64,000 nucleotides of DNA from Lysobacterales bacterium (GTDB taxonomy: Bacteria; Pseudomonadota; Gammaproteobacteria; Xanthomonadales; Xanthomonadaceae): the NCBI GenBank assembly GCA_014946745.1, contig JADCRD010000003.1:372001-436000 (forward strand), given 5' to 3'. Shown here in pieces: positions 1-7,954 of the stretch; position 1 is the stretch's first letter; each line of letters opens with the position of its first letter. A model generated the notes under the pieces. It was given only the letters and a program-made list of their open reading frames with translations, searched no databases and was not told the DNA's origin. The position numbers were made by a program, and so were the translations under genes.

Positions 1-866
1 ACGCGCGCATCGTGCTGGGCCAAGGCCGGCCCGTTGACCGGGCAGGCCTGGATCTTCCAGTTGTCGGCATGGACCAGGCCGCTCACCTGCCAGCCGCTGC
101 GATCGCGCGTGGCCAGCGCAATGTCGCGGATCTCGTGCTCGCTGCGGTCGCGCCAGGCGGCGAGATGGCTGCCGTCGGGCCGGCGCAGCAGGGCGGTCCA
201 GCAGCAGGAGCAGGTGCGCGCGTCGAGCTCCACGCCCTCACCGATCGCACCGCGGGCGTCGAGCACGGCAGCACGCAGGCTCATCGCGCCTTCGTGGGCG
301 CCGTGGCCCTCCTGCAGATCGGTCTCGGCCGGGTGCGAGGCCGCGGCGTGGCGTCCGTCCAGCCAGATCAGGCGCATGCGGTCAGCACCGTCCGGCGCCA
401 TCGACACGAAGCCGTGCTCGCTCAGCGTGCCGTCGTCATGCGGGGTGATCGGCGCGGACCAGGTCGCACCTTCATCCTGCGAGTGGGCAACGCGGATGCC
501 GTAGTGGTAGGTGCCCGCGCCCTCCTTCTGCAGCCAGAACGCCCACCAGCCGCCGTTGTCGGCGACCGCGATCTGCGGGTGGTCGGCCCAGTTGACGAAC
601 CAGTCGCAGCCGCGCGCGACTTCGCGGGTTTCGCCCAGTTCGCCGGCCATCGACAGCGTTGCGACCTGCAGGCGCGCGCAGCCTTCCGGCAGACGCTCCT
701 GCCAGCTCAGCAGGAAGCGCTGCTTGGCAGCGTCGGCGACCACATGCGGGGTCAGCGCCGAGGCTTCGATCGGCAGCTCGATCGGCGTCAGCCGGGCGGG
801 CTCGGCGAGGGCAAGCCCCGCGCCGAACACACTCAGAAACTGCGCTGCCAGGTGAGTTCGTACCAC
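1..866 (-). CDS. BNR/sialidase-like secreted protein with CxCC motif (3' end cut by window)
   Basis: The frame is open without stops from about 866 to the window edge. Reading from a GTG at 866 gives a plausible signal peptide (MVRTHLAAQFLSVFGAGLALA) and then a BNR-repeat-like beta-propeller sequence. Aspartate-box-like stretches are visible (SQDEGATWSAP), followed by CSCCWTALL, AAWRDRSEHEIRDI and NWKIQACPVNGPA. I know this combination from proteins annotated as exo-alpha-sialidase or BNR-repeat proteins with a conserved CxCC cluster. True sialidase activity is not shown; the cysteines may bind metal. The GTG start overlaps the end of the upstream TonB-dependent receptor gene by about 34 bp on the same strand, which suggests translational coupling and a shared role. 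The start is uncertain because no ATG is available near it. The C-terminus lies outside the window. Confidence 0.75.
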   Translation of the reverse strand, partial: MVRTHLAAQFLSVFGAGLALAEPARLTPIELPIEASALTPHVVADAAKQRFLLSWQERLPEGCARLQVATLSMAGELGETREVARGCDWFVNWADHPQIAVADNGGWWAFWLQKEGAGTYHYGIRVAHSQDEGATWSAPITPHDDGTLSEHGFVSMAPDGADRMRLIWLDGRHAAASHPAETDLQEGHGAHEGAMSLRAAVLDARGAIGEGVELDARTCSCCWTALLRRPDGSHLAAWRDRSEHEIRDIALATRDRSGWQVSGLVHADNWKIQACPVNGPALAQHDAR

Positions 867-2971
867 CGCGGTTCTCCCAGCATGAATTGGCCGGCGCCGT
901 AGGGGCGCGTGGCGTAGACGCGATCGTCGAGATTGCGCAGGCGCAGGCTGAAGCGGCCCAGCGGCGCATCGTAGCGAAGCAGGGCATCGACCGTGGCATA
1001 GCCCGGCAGATACACCGTGTTGGTGGTGTTCGCCGCGCTTTCGCCGACGCCGCGCAGGCCGAGGCCCAGCTCGAGTGTCGGGCTTGCGCTGTAGAACGCC
1101 CACAGGGTTCCAATGCGCTCCGGCACGGCGACGGGATCGTTGCCGCGGCGCGAGATGGCAACGCCGCCGACCACCTCGTCGAAGCGTTCGAACTTCGCGT
1201 CCAGCAGGGCGGCGCTGGCCTCGACGCGCAGGCGCTCGCCCAGCGGCATCCGCAGGCTGGCCTCGACGCCGCGGGCGGCCTGCTCGCCGACCTGGATCAG
1301 CCGGTTCGGGTTCTCGGGATCGCGGCTCAGCAGGTTGGTGCGGGCGATGTCGTACAGCGCCAGCGTCCAGTCGACGCGCGCGCCGCTGTGCTTCACGCCC
1401 AGCTCGATCTGCTCGCTGTCGGTGAGGTCGAAGCTCGCGTTCGCCAGCCCCAGGGTGGTGATCTGCGCCGGCGCTTCGCTGGAGGTCGCGAGCGAGCCGT
1501 ACAGCGTGGTCTGCTCGCTCGGGCTGAAGGTGAGACCGAGCCGATAGCTGCCGGCGCTGTAGCGCTTGTCGAAGCGCACACCGCTGACCACGTTGAGCGA
1601 GTCGACCTCGCTGCGGTCGTGTCGCAGGCCGGTGATCAGGCGCCAGCGCGGGGCGAGATCGAGCGCGCTCTCGACGAAGGCGGAGCGCTGCGCGATGTCG
1701 GTGGCGGTGCGCGGCTGGAAGGTGTCGAGGCTGGTATAGACGCCGCGCACCGGGTTCCGCAGATCGACCGTGTCGGTGTAGCGGAACGGGCTGTCGCTGC
1801 TGCGGTCGTGATCGTTGCGATCGACCTGCAGGCCGAACACCAGCTGATGCGCGCGGCCGAACAGCGTGTGCGACCAGGCGACATCGGCGACCGCACCGCG
1901 CAGGTTCTGGTCGTGGCTGACCTCCAGGTAGTCGCTGCGGCGGATCAGGCCGGTCGCCGGCTGCCAGGTGTTGACCTCGGCATTGCGGTAGTAGCGGTCC
2001 TCGGCGTTGCCGAACAGCACCAGCGAGGCGCGCAGGCCGTCGCTGGGCTGCCACTCGGCGCGCGCGCGCAGCCAGTCGACGTCCATTCGGACGGCGTCAT
2101 CGATGACGTTGTAGTTGAGGTCGCGCAGGCTGGGATCGATGCGGCCATCGATCAGCGGCGTACCGAAATAGCCTTCGCCATCGTCGAGGAAATGCTCGAA
2201 AGCGAGGCTCAGGCGCAGGGAGTCGCTGACCGGCGCAGCCAGCTCGGCATTGATGTGGCGGAACTCGAAGCTGGTGTCGCGCGCATAGCCGAAGCTGCCG
2301 CGCTCGCCCGACTGCTGATGGCTGGCATCGAGCCGCCAGGCCAGCCCGCCGCCGGCCACGCTGCCGCCGCTGCCCAGCGCCGCTGTCGTCGTGCCGTAGC
2401 GGCCGTAGCCCAGATACACGTTCGAGCCCGCGCGGCCGTCGGCGCGCCGCGGCACCAGATTGATCGCACCGGCCACCGAGCCCTGGCCCGCGGTGAGCGC
2501 TGCCGGGCCGCGCAGCACTTCGACCTGCTGGTAGTTCAGGGTCAGTCGCGGCGTCACCTGCCAGCCCGGATAGCGCACGCCGTCGAACAGGATCGGCGAG
2601 TTGAACACGCCGGAGAAACCGCGCCCGCTGAGGTTGATCACGCCAAAGCTGTAGGCCGGCACCAGCCCGGGCGCCTGCTCCAGAGCCTCGTTGAAGCTGG
2701 CGTCGCTGCGCGCGCGCAGGCTGTCGGCGTCGATCACATCGGCCGAAATGGGCTGTTGAAGAAGCGGTACATCGAGGCGCGAGGCGGCCCGCGCGGCGCG
2801 CTTCAGCGGGGTGGGCGCTGCGCCCTTCACTTCGACCTCGTCGAGCTTGGCGGCCGACGCCAGCTCCATGCCGACGGCGGCCTGGGCGCTGGCGGTAGCG
2901 GACAGCGCGAGCGCCATCAGTACGGCGCAGGACAATGAACACAGCGGGGTCGAACGGGGCCGATGAAGCAT
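833..2971 (-). CDS. TonB-dependent outer-membrane receptor (siderophore/metal type)
   Basis: The 712-residue product takes up a chelate or other small ligand across the outer membrane using TonB energy. It has a signal peptide (cleavage likely ASA/Q near residue 29), a TonB box DEVEV at 44-48, a plug domain at about 60-175 (SFNEALEQAPGLVPAY, VEVLRGPAALTAGQGSVAGAINLV) and a C-terminal beta barrel ending in phenylalanine (WQRSF). The plug resembles the FhuA/FpvA siderophore-receptor class, but the ligand cannot be read from the sequence. It is the first gene of a two-gene unit with the BNR/CxCC protein and is divergent from the transferase cluster to its right. I see no Fur-box-like palindrome in the roughly 70-bp divergent region, so iron regulation is not supported. 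Confidence 0.9.
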   Translation of the reverse strand: MLHRPRSTPLCSLSCAVLMALALSATASAQAAVGMELASAAKLDEVEVKGAAPTPLKRAARAASRLDVPLLQQPISADVIDADSLRARSDASFNEALEQAPGLVPAYSFGVINLSGRGFSGVFNSPILFDGVRYPGWQVTPRLTLNYQQVEVLRGPAALTAGQGSVAGAINLVPRRADGRAGSNVYLGYGRYGTTTAALGSGGSVAGGGLAWRLDASHQQSGERGSFGYARDTSFEFRHINAELAAPVSDSLRLSLAFEHFLDDGEGYFGTPLIDGRIDPSLRDLNYNVIDDAVRMDVDWLRARAEWQPSDGLRASLVLFGNAEDRYYRNAEVNTWQPATGLIRRSDYLEVSHDQNLRGAVADVAWSHTLFGRAHQLVFGLQVDRNDHDRSSDSPFRYTDTVDLRNPVRGVYTSLDTFQPRTATDIAQRSAFVESALDLAPRWRLITGLRHDRSEVDSLNVVSGVRFDKRYSAGSYRLGLTFSPSEQTTLYGSLATSSEAPAQITTLGLANASFDLTDSEQIELGVKHSGARVDWTLALYDIARTNLLSRDPENPNRLIQVGEQAARGVEASLRMPLGERLRVEASAALLDAKFERFDEVVGGVAISRRGNDPVAVPERIGTLWAFYSASPTLELGLGLRGVGESAANTTNTVYLPGYATVDALLRYDAPLGRFSLRLRNLDDRVYATRPYGAGQFMLGEPRWYELTWQRSF

Positions 2972-3040
2972 CTGTTTGCACTCAGGCGACGCGGAGCCGC
3001 GTATTGTTCGGCTCCCCCGCGACGCTGCCCATGCGACCGA

Positions 3041-3769
3041 ATGTCGCAGTCAGCGTGCGACACCCTGTTCCGCAGAGCGTTGACTTCCCAGGTGCAGCCT
3101 CGACTTTCCATCGTCATTCCGCTCGGCCCGGGTGAGATCGCCTGGCGCAGCCTGCTGAGCGATCTGCAGACTTTGCCGGTGGATGTGGAGCTGCTGCTGG
3201 TGGGCGTGGACGCCGCCCCCGCCGAGCTGGATGCGCGCGCGGGCGCCCTGGCGGGGCGTCTGCGCTGGCTGCGTGCGCCGCGCGGGCGCGCTGTCCAGCA
3301 GAACGCGGCCGCGGCCACGGCGCGCGGCGACTGGCTGTGCTTTCTGCACGCCGACTCGCGGCTCGATGCCGGCGCCGTACGCGCGCTGGCCGCGCTGGCC
3401 CAGCGCCCGGCCGCGCTCTACTACTTCGACCTCGGCTTTTTCGATGGCCCCGCGCTGCTGCGCTTGAACGCGTTCGGCGCCAACCTGCGCTCGCGACTGT
3501 TTGGCCTGCCCTTCGGCGATCAGGGCCTGAGCCTGCCGCGCTCGGACTTCCAGCGGCTCGGTGGCTTCGACGAGCGCCTGCCGCGCGCCGAGGATCACGC
3601 CCTGGTGTGGGCGGCGCATCGCGCGAAGCTGCCGGTGCGCGCCCTGGGCGCACGGGTGCGCACCAGCGGCCGTCGCTACGCCGAGTTCGGCTGGCTGCGC
3701 ACCACCCTGCGCTTTCTCGCGCTCAGCTGGACGCAGGCGCGCGCCTTCTCGAAGGACGGGCGCGCATGA
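3041..3769 (+). CDS. Family 2-like glycosyltransferase, rSAM/selenodomain-associated transferase 2 type
   Basis: This is a GT-A-fold transferase. The core begins with RLSIVIPL and contains FLHADSRL (DxD-like metal/nucleotide-sugar site), FFDGPALLRLNAFGANLRSRLFGLPFGDQG and GFDERLPRAEDHALVW. This pattern matches the TIGR04283 family, named for co-occurrence with the radical SAM/Cys-rich (selenodomain) protein found three genes downstream. The start is uncertain: ATG 3041 is the first that keeps clear of the divergent receptor start, while TTG 3080 or GTG 3092 would put the N-terminus closer to the usual family start. Its stop overlaps the next start (ATGA). The acceptor and sugar are unknown. 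Confidence 0.82.
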   Translation: MSQSACDTLFRRALTSQVQPRLSIVIPLGPGEIAWRSLLSDLQTLPVDVELLLVGVDAAPAELDARAGALAGRLRWLRAPRGRAVQQNAAAATARGDWLCFLHADSRLDAGAVRALAALAQRPAALYYFDLGFFDGPALLRLNAFGANLRSRLFGLPFGDQGLSLPRSDFQRLGGFDERLPRAEDHALVWAAHRAKLPVRALGARVRTSGRRYAEFGWLRTTLRFLALSWTQARAFSKDGRA

Positions 3770-4464
3770 GCGTCGGCGCGCTGGCCGTCTTCGTGAAGAC
3801 GCCCGGACTCTCGCCGGTGAAGACCCGGCTGGCGCGTGCGATCGGCAGCGCTGCGGCCGAGCGCCTGTACCTTGCCTGCGCCGACGCGGTCTCCGAGCTG
3901 CTGCAGCGCTTTGCCCGCGAGAGCGGCCTGCGCTGCTTCTTGGCCATCGCTGAAGACGACAGCCTGGCGCCGGCTTTCTGGGCCGCGCGCGGCGGGCTCG
4001 AGTGGATGCCGCAGGGCGAGGGCGGCCTCGGTGCGCGCATGGCCCGCGTGCACCACCGGCTGGTGCGCGAGCATGGCTTCGGCATTCTGATCGGCGCCGA
4101 TCTGCCCCAGCTCAGGCGCGAGCACCTGCAGCGCGCCGCCGGCTGGCTGCGCGCGTCGCCGGCGCGACAGGTCATCGGCCCAGCGGAAGACGGCGGCTTC
4201 TGGCTCTACGGCGGCAATCGAACGGCCCCCGAAGTGCTCTGGGAAAGCGTGACCTACAGCCAGCCGCGCACCGGCAGCGAGTTCCGCGCGGCGCTGGCGA
4301 ACTTTGGCGACTGGCTGGACCTGCCCGCGCTCTGCGATCTCGACACGCCGGAGGATCTGCAGTGCCTCGCCCAGGCGCTGCGTGTGCTGCCCGAGCCGCT
4401 GCCCGCGCAGCGGCGCGTGCTGGATGAAATCGAACGCCTGCTGGAGTCGACGCGTCATGCCTGA
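3766..4464 (+). CDS. rSAM/selenodomain-associated transferase 1 (DUF2064, GT-A-like)
   Basis: The 232-residue protein begins with MSVGALAVFVKTPGLSPVKTR, the nucleotidyl/glycosyl-transferase-like start of the TIGR04282/DUF2064 family. Further motifs are GILIGADLPQL and GPAEDGGFWLYGG, typical of its GT-A fold. The ATG overlaps the stop of the preceding transferase by 4 bp and its own stop overlaps the next gene by 8 bp, so the genes are probably translated together. The family is known mainly by its association with the ArsS-like radical SAM/Cys-rich protein; the reaction is unproven. A transfer step in making an arsenosugar-type or other modified product is inference from context. Confidence 0.88.
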   Translation: MSVGALAVFVKTPGLSPVKTRLARAIGSAAAERLYLACADAVSELLQRFARESGLRCFLAIAEDDSLAPAFWAARGGLEWMPQGEGGLGARMARVHHRLVREHGFGILIGADLPQLRREHLQRAAGWLRASPARQVIGPAEDGGFWLYGGNRTAPEVLWESVTYSQPRTGSEFRAALANFGDWLDLPALCDLDTPEDLQCLAQALRVLPEPLPAQRRVLDEIERLLESTRHA

Positions 4465-5293
4465 GTGGGCGCACGCGCTGGTGGCGAACGAGGGCCCTCT
4501 GCGGCTCGCTGCCTTTGCTGGCGTTCTCGCCCTGCTGCTGGTGCTGCAGTGGCTGCGGCCCCTGCGCGGCGACGGCCGCGGACAGCGCCGGCAGGCCACC
4601 AATCTGCTGCTGATCGCGCTCGACACCGTGCTGCTGCGGCTGGCCTTTCCCGTGCTCGCGGTGGGCCTGGCCCTGCAGCTGGAATCGCAGCATGTCGGCC
4701 TGCTGCCGCGGCTGGGCCTGCCGTTCTGGCTCGACTGCCTGCTGGCCGTAGTGCTGTTCGATCTCGCGATCTACTGGCAGCATCGGTGGATGCACGTCGT
4801 GCCGCTGCTGTGGCGCCTGCATCGCCTGCACCACAGTGACACCGGCTTCGACGTCACCACCGGGCTGCGCTTCCACCCGTTCGAGATGGCGCTGTCGCTG
4901 GTCTACAAGCTGGCCGTGCTCACCGCCCTCGGCGCGCCGGCGCTGGCGGTGCTGGTGTTCGAGCTGCTGCTGTCGGTGGGCGCGCTGTTCACCCATGCCG
5001 ATTTCGCCCTGCCGCCCGCGCTGGACCGCCGCCTGCGCTGGCTGCTGGTGACGCCGTCCATGCACCGCATCCACCATTCGACCTGGCAGCCCGAAACCGA
5101 CAGCAACTACGGCTTCCATCTGTCGCTGTGGGACCGCCTGTTCGGCAGCTACCGCGCGCAGCCGCGAGCGCCGGAGGCGAGCATGCCGATCGGCCTCGAG
5201 TACTTCCGTTCGACCCGCGAACAGACGCTTTACAGCCTGCTGCTGCAGCCCTTCCGGCCGCAGTCTTCTTCGGAGCACGAACCGCATGCGTGA
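4457..5293 (+). CDS. Sterol desaturase / fatty acid hydroxylase family membrane protein
   Basis: A 278-residue integral membrane di-iron oxygenase. The conserved histidine clusters are visible: HRWMH at 109-113, HRLHH at 122-126 and HRIHH at 203-207. Hydrophobic segments lie near residues 15-33, 48-75 and 90-105 and around 150-190. Family members hydroxylate or desaturate sterols, fatty acids or other lipids, or cleave ether lipids; the substrate here is unknown. It sits inside the transferase/ArsS cluster with 8-bp overlaps on both sides, so its substrate may be linked to that pathway, for example a lipid carrying the modified sugar. That link is inference. Confidence 0.9.
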   Translation: MPEWAHALVANEGPLRLAAFAGVLALLLVLQWLRPLRGDGRGQRRQATNLLLIALDTVLLRLAFPVLAVGLALQLESQHVGLLPRLGLPFWLDCLLAVVLFDLAIYWQHRWMHVVPLLWRLHRLHHSDTGFDVTTGLRFHPFEMALSLVYKLAVLTALGAPALAVLVFELLLSVGALFTHADFALPPALDRRLRWLLVTPSMHRIHHSTWQPETDSNYGFHLSLWDRLFGSYRAQPRAPEASMPIGLEYFRSTREQTLYSLLLQPFRPQSSSEHEPHA

Positions 5294-6245
5294 CACCTGG
5301 CCCCTGCTGCAGGCGGTTGCTTTCCCCGCCATCGAGCGCGCCGCGCTGAAGACGCTGCAGCTCAACCTTGGCTACCTCTGCAACATCAGCTGCACGCACT
5401 GCCATGTGAACGCCGGCCCGCGGCGCACCGAGCTGATGGACCTCGACACGATGCAGCTCGCACTGCGCGTGGCCGAGCGCTTTGGCGCCGACGCGCTGGA
5501 CCTGACCGGCGGCTCGCCGGAGATGAACCCGCACTTCCGCTGGCTGGTGGACGCCGCCGTCGAACGCGGCCTGCAGGTGATGGATCGACTCAACCCGACG
5601 ATCATCGAGGAGCCCGGCTACGAGTGGGTGGCCGACTACCTCGCCGCGCGCCGCGTCGAGATCGTCGCCAGCCTGCCCTGCTACAGCCAGGCCAATGTCG
5701 ATGCGCAGCGCGGCAAGGGGGTGTTCGAGTCGAGCATCCGCGCGCTGCAGAAGCTCAACGCCCTGGGCTACGGCCAGCCCGGCAGCGGGCTGGAGCTGCA
5801 GCTGGTCTACAACCCCGGCGGTGCCTTCCTGCCGCCGGCGCAGGACAAGCTCGAAGCCGACTACAAGCGCCTGCTCGGCGACAACTTCGGCATCGTCTTC
5901 AATCATCTCTACGCCCTGGCCAACATGCCGATCCAGCGCTTCGGCAGCATGCTCGTCTCGAAGGGCCAGTTCGACAGCTACCTCGACACCCTGCGCGGCG
6001 CGCACCGCGACGAGAACCTGGCCGCGGTGATGTGCCGCAGCCTGCTCAGCGTCGACTACCGCGGCTACATCTACGACTGCGATTTCAACCAGATGCTCGA
6101 CCTGCCGGCGGAGTCCGCAGGCGCAGGCCAGCCGCATCTGCGCGATCTGCTGGAAGGCGCTTTGCCGCGCAAGATCGCGGTGGCCGGCCACTGCTACGGC
6201 TGCACCGCGGGGCAGGGCTCGAGCTGCGGTGGCGCGTTGGCCTGA
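5286..6245 (+). CDS. arsS: ArsS-type radical SAM/Cys-rich domain protein
   Basis: The 319-residue enzyme carries a radical SAM cluster CNISCTHC with cysteines at 32, 36 and 39, the motif LTGGSPEMNPHF and the catalytic-core sequence LNPTIIEEPGYEW. Its C-terminal Cys-rich domain includes CRSLLSVDYRGYIYDCDFN and ends in HCYGCTAGQGSSCGGALA. In relatives the GSSCGG position can be selenocysteine; here it is cysteine 314 (TGC). The architecture is that of TIGR04167/ArsS, implicated in transferring the adenosyl moiety in arsenosugar formation. No arsM methyltransferase is seen in this window, so arsenic as substrate is inferred from the family, not from neighbours. Its start overlaps the desaturase stop by 8 bp. 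Confidence 0.9.
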   Translation: MRDTWPLLQAVAFPAIERAALKTLQLNLGYLCNISCTHCHVNAGPRRTELMDLDTMQLALRVAERFGADALDLTGGSPEMNPHFRWLVDAAVERGLQVMDRLNPTIIEEPGYEWVADYLAARRVEIVASLPCYSQANVDAQRGKGVFESSIRALQKLNALGYGQPGSGLELQLVYNPGGAFLPPAQDKLEADYKRLLGDNFGIVFNHLYALANMPIQRFGSMLVSKGQFDSYLDTLRGAHRDENLAAVMCRSLLSVDYRGYIYDCDFNQMLDLPAESAGAGQPHLRDLLEGALPRKIAVAGHCYGCTAGQGSSCGGALA

Positions 6246-6323
6246 TCGCCTCGGTTCAGGGCCTTCCCGACTTCGCCCAAGGTCGCGAGGCCCGATGCGC
6301 CGTCGCGGGCGTAGCATGCGCGG

Positions 6324-7550
6324 ATGCACTCGACCGCCTCGACCGACAGCGCCGTCTGGACCCGTACCGCCCTGATCGCGGTGGCCAGCGCGGCGGCCAT
6401 CGTCACCCTCAGCATGGGGGTGCGCCAGAGCTTCGGCCTGATGATGCAGCCGGTCGGCAGCGAGCTTGGCATCAGCCGCGAGGCCTTCGGGTTTGCGATC
6501 GCGCTGCAGAACCTGCTGTTCGGCCTGGTCCAGCCCTTTGTCGGCGCCGCGTCCGACCGCTTCGGCACGCGGCCCACGCTGATCGGCGGCAGCCTGCTCT
6601 ACATCGCCGGGCTGATCCTCGCCGCCAGCGCCAGCGGCGCGCACAGCCTGGGCCTGGCGCTGGGCGTCATGGTCGGCATGGCGCTGTCGGCGACGACCTT
6701 TGTGGTGGTGCTGTCGGCGGTCGGCCGGGTGGTGCCCGAAGCGCAGCGCAGTCTTGCCTTCGGTCTGGTCACGGCCGGCGGATCGCTGGGCCAGTTCGCC
6801 GTGGTGCCGCTGGCGCAAGGCCTGGTCGGCGCTTTCGACTGGCGCATCGCGCTGTGGATCCTGAGCGCGCTGATCGCCTTCATCGCGCTGTTGGCTTTCG
6901 GCCTGCCGGGGCGCCTGCGCCGTGGCGCGATCGCGCCGGTGGTGGAAGGGCCGGAACTCGGCGAAGCCCTGCGCTGCGCCTCTCGGCACTCGCCCTACTG
7001 GCTGTTGAACGGCGGCTTCTTCGTCTGCGGTTTCCACGTGGCCTTCGTCGGTACGCACCTGCCGGCCTATCTGGTGGACGGCGGCCTGAGCCCCGCCATC
7101 GGCGCCTGGTCGCTGGCCCTGATCGGCCTGTTCAACATCGCCGGCAGCTGGCTGTTCGGCCTGTGGGGCGGGCGCCATTCGCGCACAGGTCTTCTGGCGG
7201 CCCTGTACTTCGCGCGCGGGCTGGCCCTGGTGATCTTTCTGTGGCTGCCGCTGACCTCGGTCTCGGCGCTGGTGTTCGCCGCCGTGTTCGGCTTCCTCTG
7301 GCTGGGCACGGTGCCGCTGACCAGCGGGGCGGTGGTCAGCATGTTCGGCCTGCGCCAGCTCTCGACCCTCTACGGCATCGTCTTCCTGAGCCATCAGGTC
7401 GGCGCCTTCTTCGGCGCCTGGTGGGCAGGCCGGCTGTTCGATGCCACCGGCAGCTACGACGCGATCTGGTGGACCTCGGTGGCCCTGGCCCTGCTCGCCG
7501 CGGCGCTCAGCGCCGCCACCCGGGAGCAGCGCGCGTGGCGGCCCGCATGA
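6324..7550 (+). CDS. Major facilitator superfamily transporter
   Basis: The 408-residue inner-membrane protein has about 12 hydrophobic segments. The MFS loop motif between helices 2 and 3 appears as GAASDRFGTRP, with a related loop GLWGGRHSRTG in the second half. The opening SMGVRQSFGLMMQPV and the general layout resemble the oxalate/formate-antiporter and monocarboxylate-transporter branch. The substrate is unknown. It follows the ArsS gene by 78 bp on the same strand and could export or import a product of that cluster, but this is only inferred from position. Its stop codon overlaps the start of the next small ORF (ATGA). Confidence 0.88.
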   Translation: MHSTASTDSAVWTRTALIAVASAAAIVTLSMGVRQSFGLMMQPVGSELGISREAFGFAIALQNLLFGLVQPFVGAASDRFGTRPTLIGGSLLYIAGLILAASASGAHSLGLALGVMVGMALSATTFVVVLSAVGRVVPEAQRSLAFGLVTAGGSLGQFAVVPLAQGLVGAFDWRIALWILSALIAFIALLAFGLPGRLRRGAIAPVVEGPELGEALRCASRHSPYWLLNGGFFVCGFHVAFVGTHLPAYLVDGGLSPAIGAWSLALIGLFNIAGSWLFGLWGGRHSRTGLLAALYFARGLALVIFLWLPLTSVSALVFAAVFGFLWLGTVPLTSGAVVSMFGLRQLSTLYGIVFLSHQVGAFFGAWWAGRLFDATGSYDAIWWTSVALALLAAALSAATREQRAWRPA

Positions 7551-7678
7551 GCCCGCGTGCCCTCAAACGCTGGCTGCTGATGATCGCAGCCGCAGTGATG
7601 GCGGCTGCCGGCGCGCTGTGGGCGCGCTACGGCAGCGAGATCTTTCTGCAGGGGCTGGGGCCGCTGTTCTGCGCTTGA
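7547..7678 (+). CDS. Small single-span membrane protein (43 aa)
   Basis: The ORF starts within the stop codon of the MFS gene (ATGA, 4-bp overlap) and encodes a short basic N-terminus (MSPRALKRW), one hydrophobic helix (LLMIAAAVMAAAGALWA) and a short tail ending in LGPLFCA. I do not recognise a family. The exact coupling to the transporter and the clean membrane-protein topology (positive-inside, one span) argue that it is translated, perhaps as an accessory subunit. The main alternative is a chance ORF. Confidence 0.55.
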   Translation: MSPRALKRWLLMIAAAVMAAAGALWARYGSEIFLQGLGPLFCA

Positions 7679-7690
7679 TTCGCGCCTGCT

Positions 7691-7754
7691 GTTGGGCCGC
7701 GCTGCGCTTGGCCCAACCTACCTCAGCGCGGCGGGCGTGTCGCTTGGGACACGC
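7691..7754. repeat. Two adjacent palindromes (REP-like) between operon end and CBS gene
   Basis: GTTGGGCC (7691-7698) pairs with GGCCCAAC (7710-7717), and GCGTGTC (7735-7741) pairs with GACACGC (7748-7754). They lie just past the end of the MFS/small ORF unit in a 276-bp intergenic space. They may act as a terminator or 3' mRNA stabiliser, but no T-run follows. The rest of the gap up to 7955 shows no gene. Confidence 0.5.
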
Positions 7755-7954
7755 GCAGCGCAGCCCCAGCTCGCCTTGACTGAGAGAGCCCGGGTCGCCT
7801 CGAGCCAGCGCTCGGACCCAGCGCCTGAGGCCGATCGCGACCGCTGCGTCCATCGTCGACGCCCCGCAACACGTCCGCGCTGCGGATCGCCGCTGCGCGC
7901 TTCACCTATCATGCGCAACACATCCACTTCCGATCGGCCGTCCGGCCCACGTCC

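Noticed and set aside
659-2938. 759-residue open frame antisense to the TonB receptor
   Set aside because: The minus-strand frame has clear TonB-dependent receptor motifs, while this frame has none and an atypical composition.
2972-3040. Fur box between the TonB receptor and the transferase cluster
   Set aside because: No GATAATGATAATCATTATC-like sequence can be seen in the short GC-rich gap.
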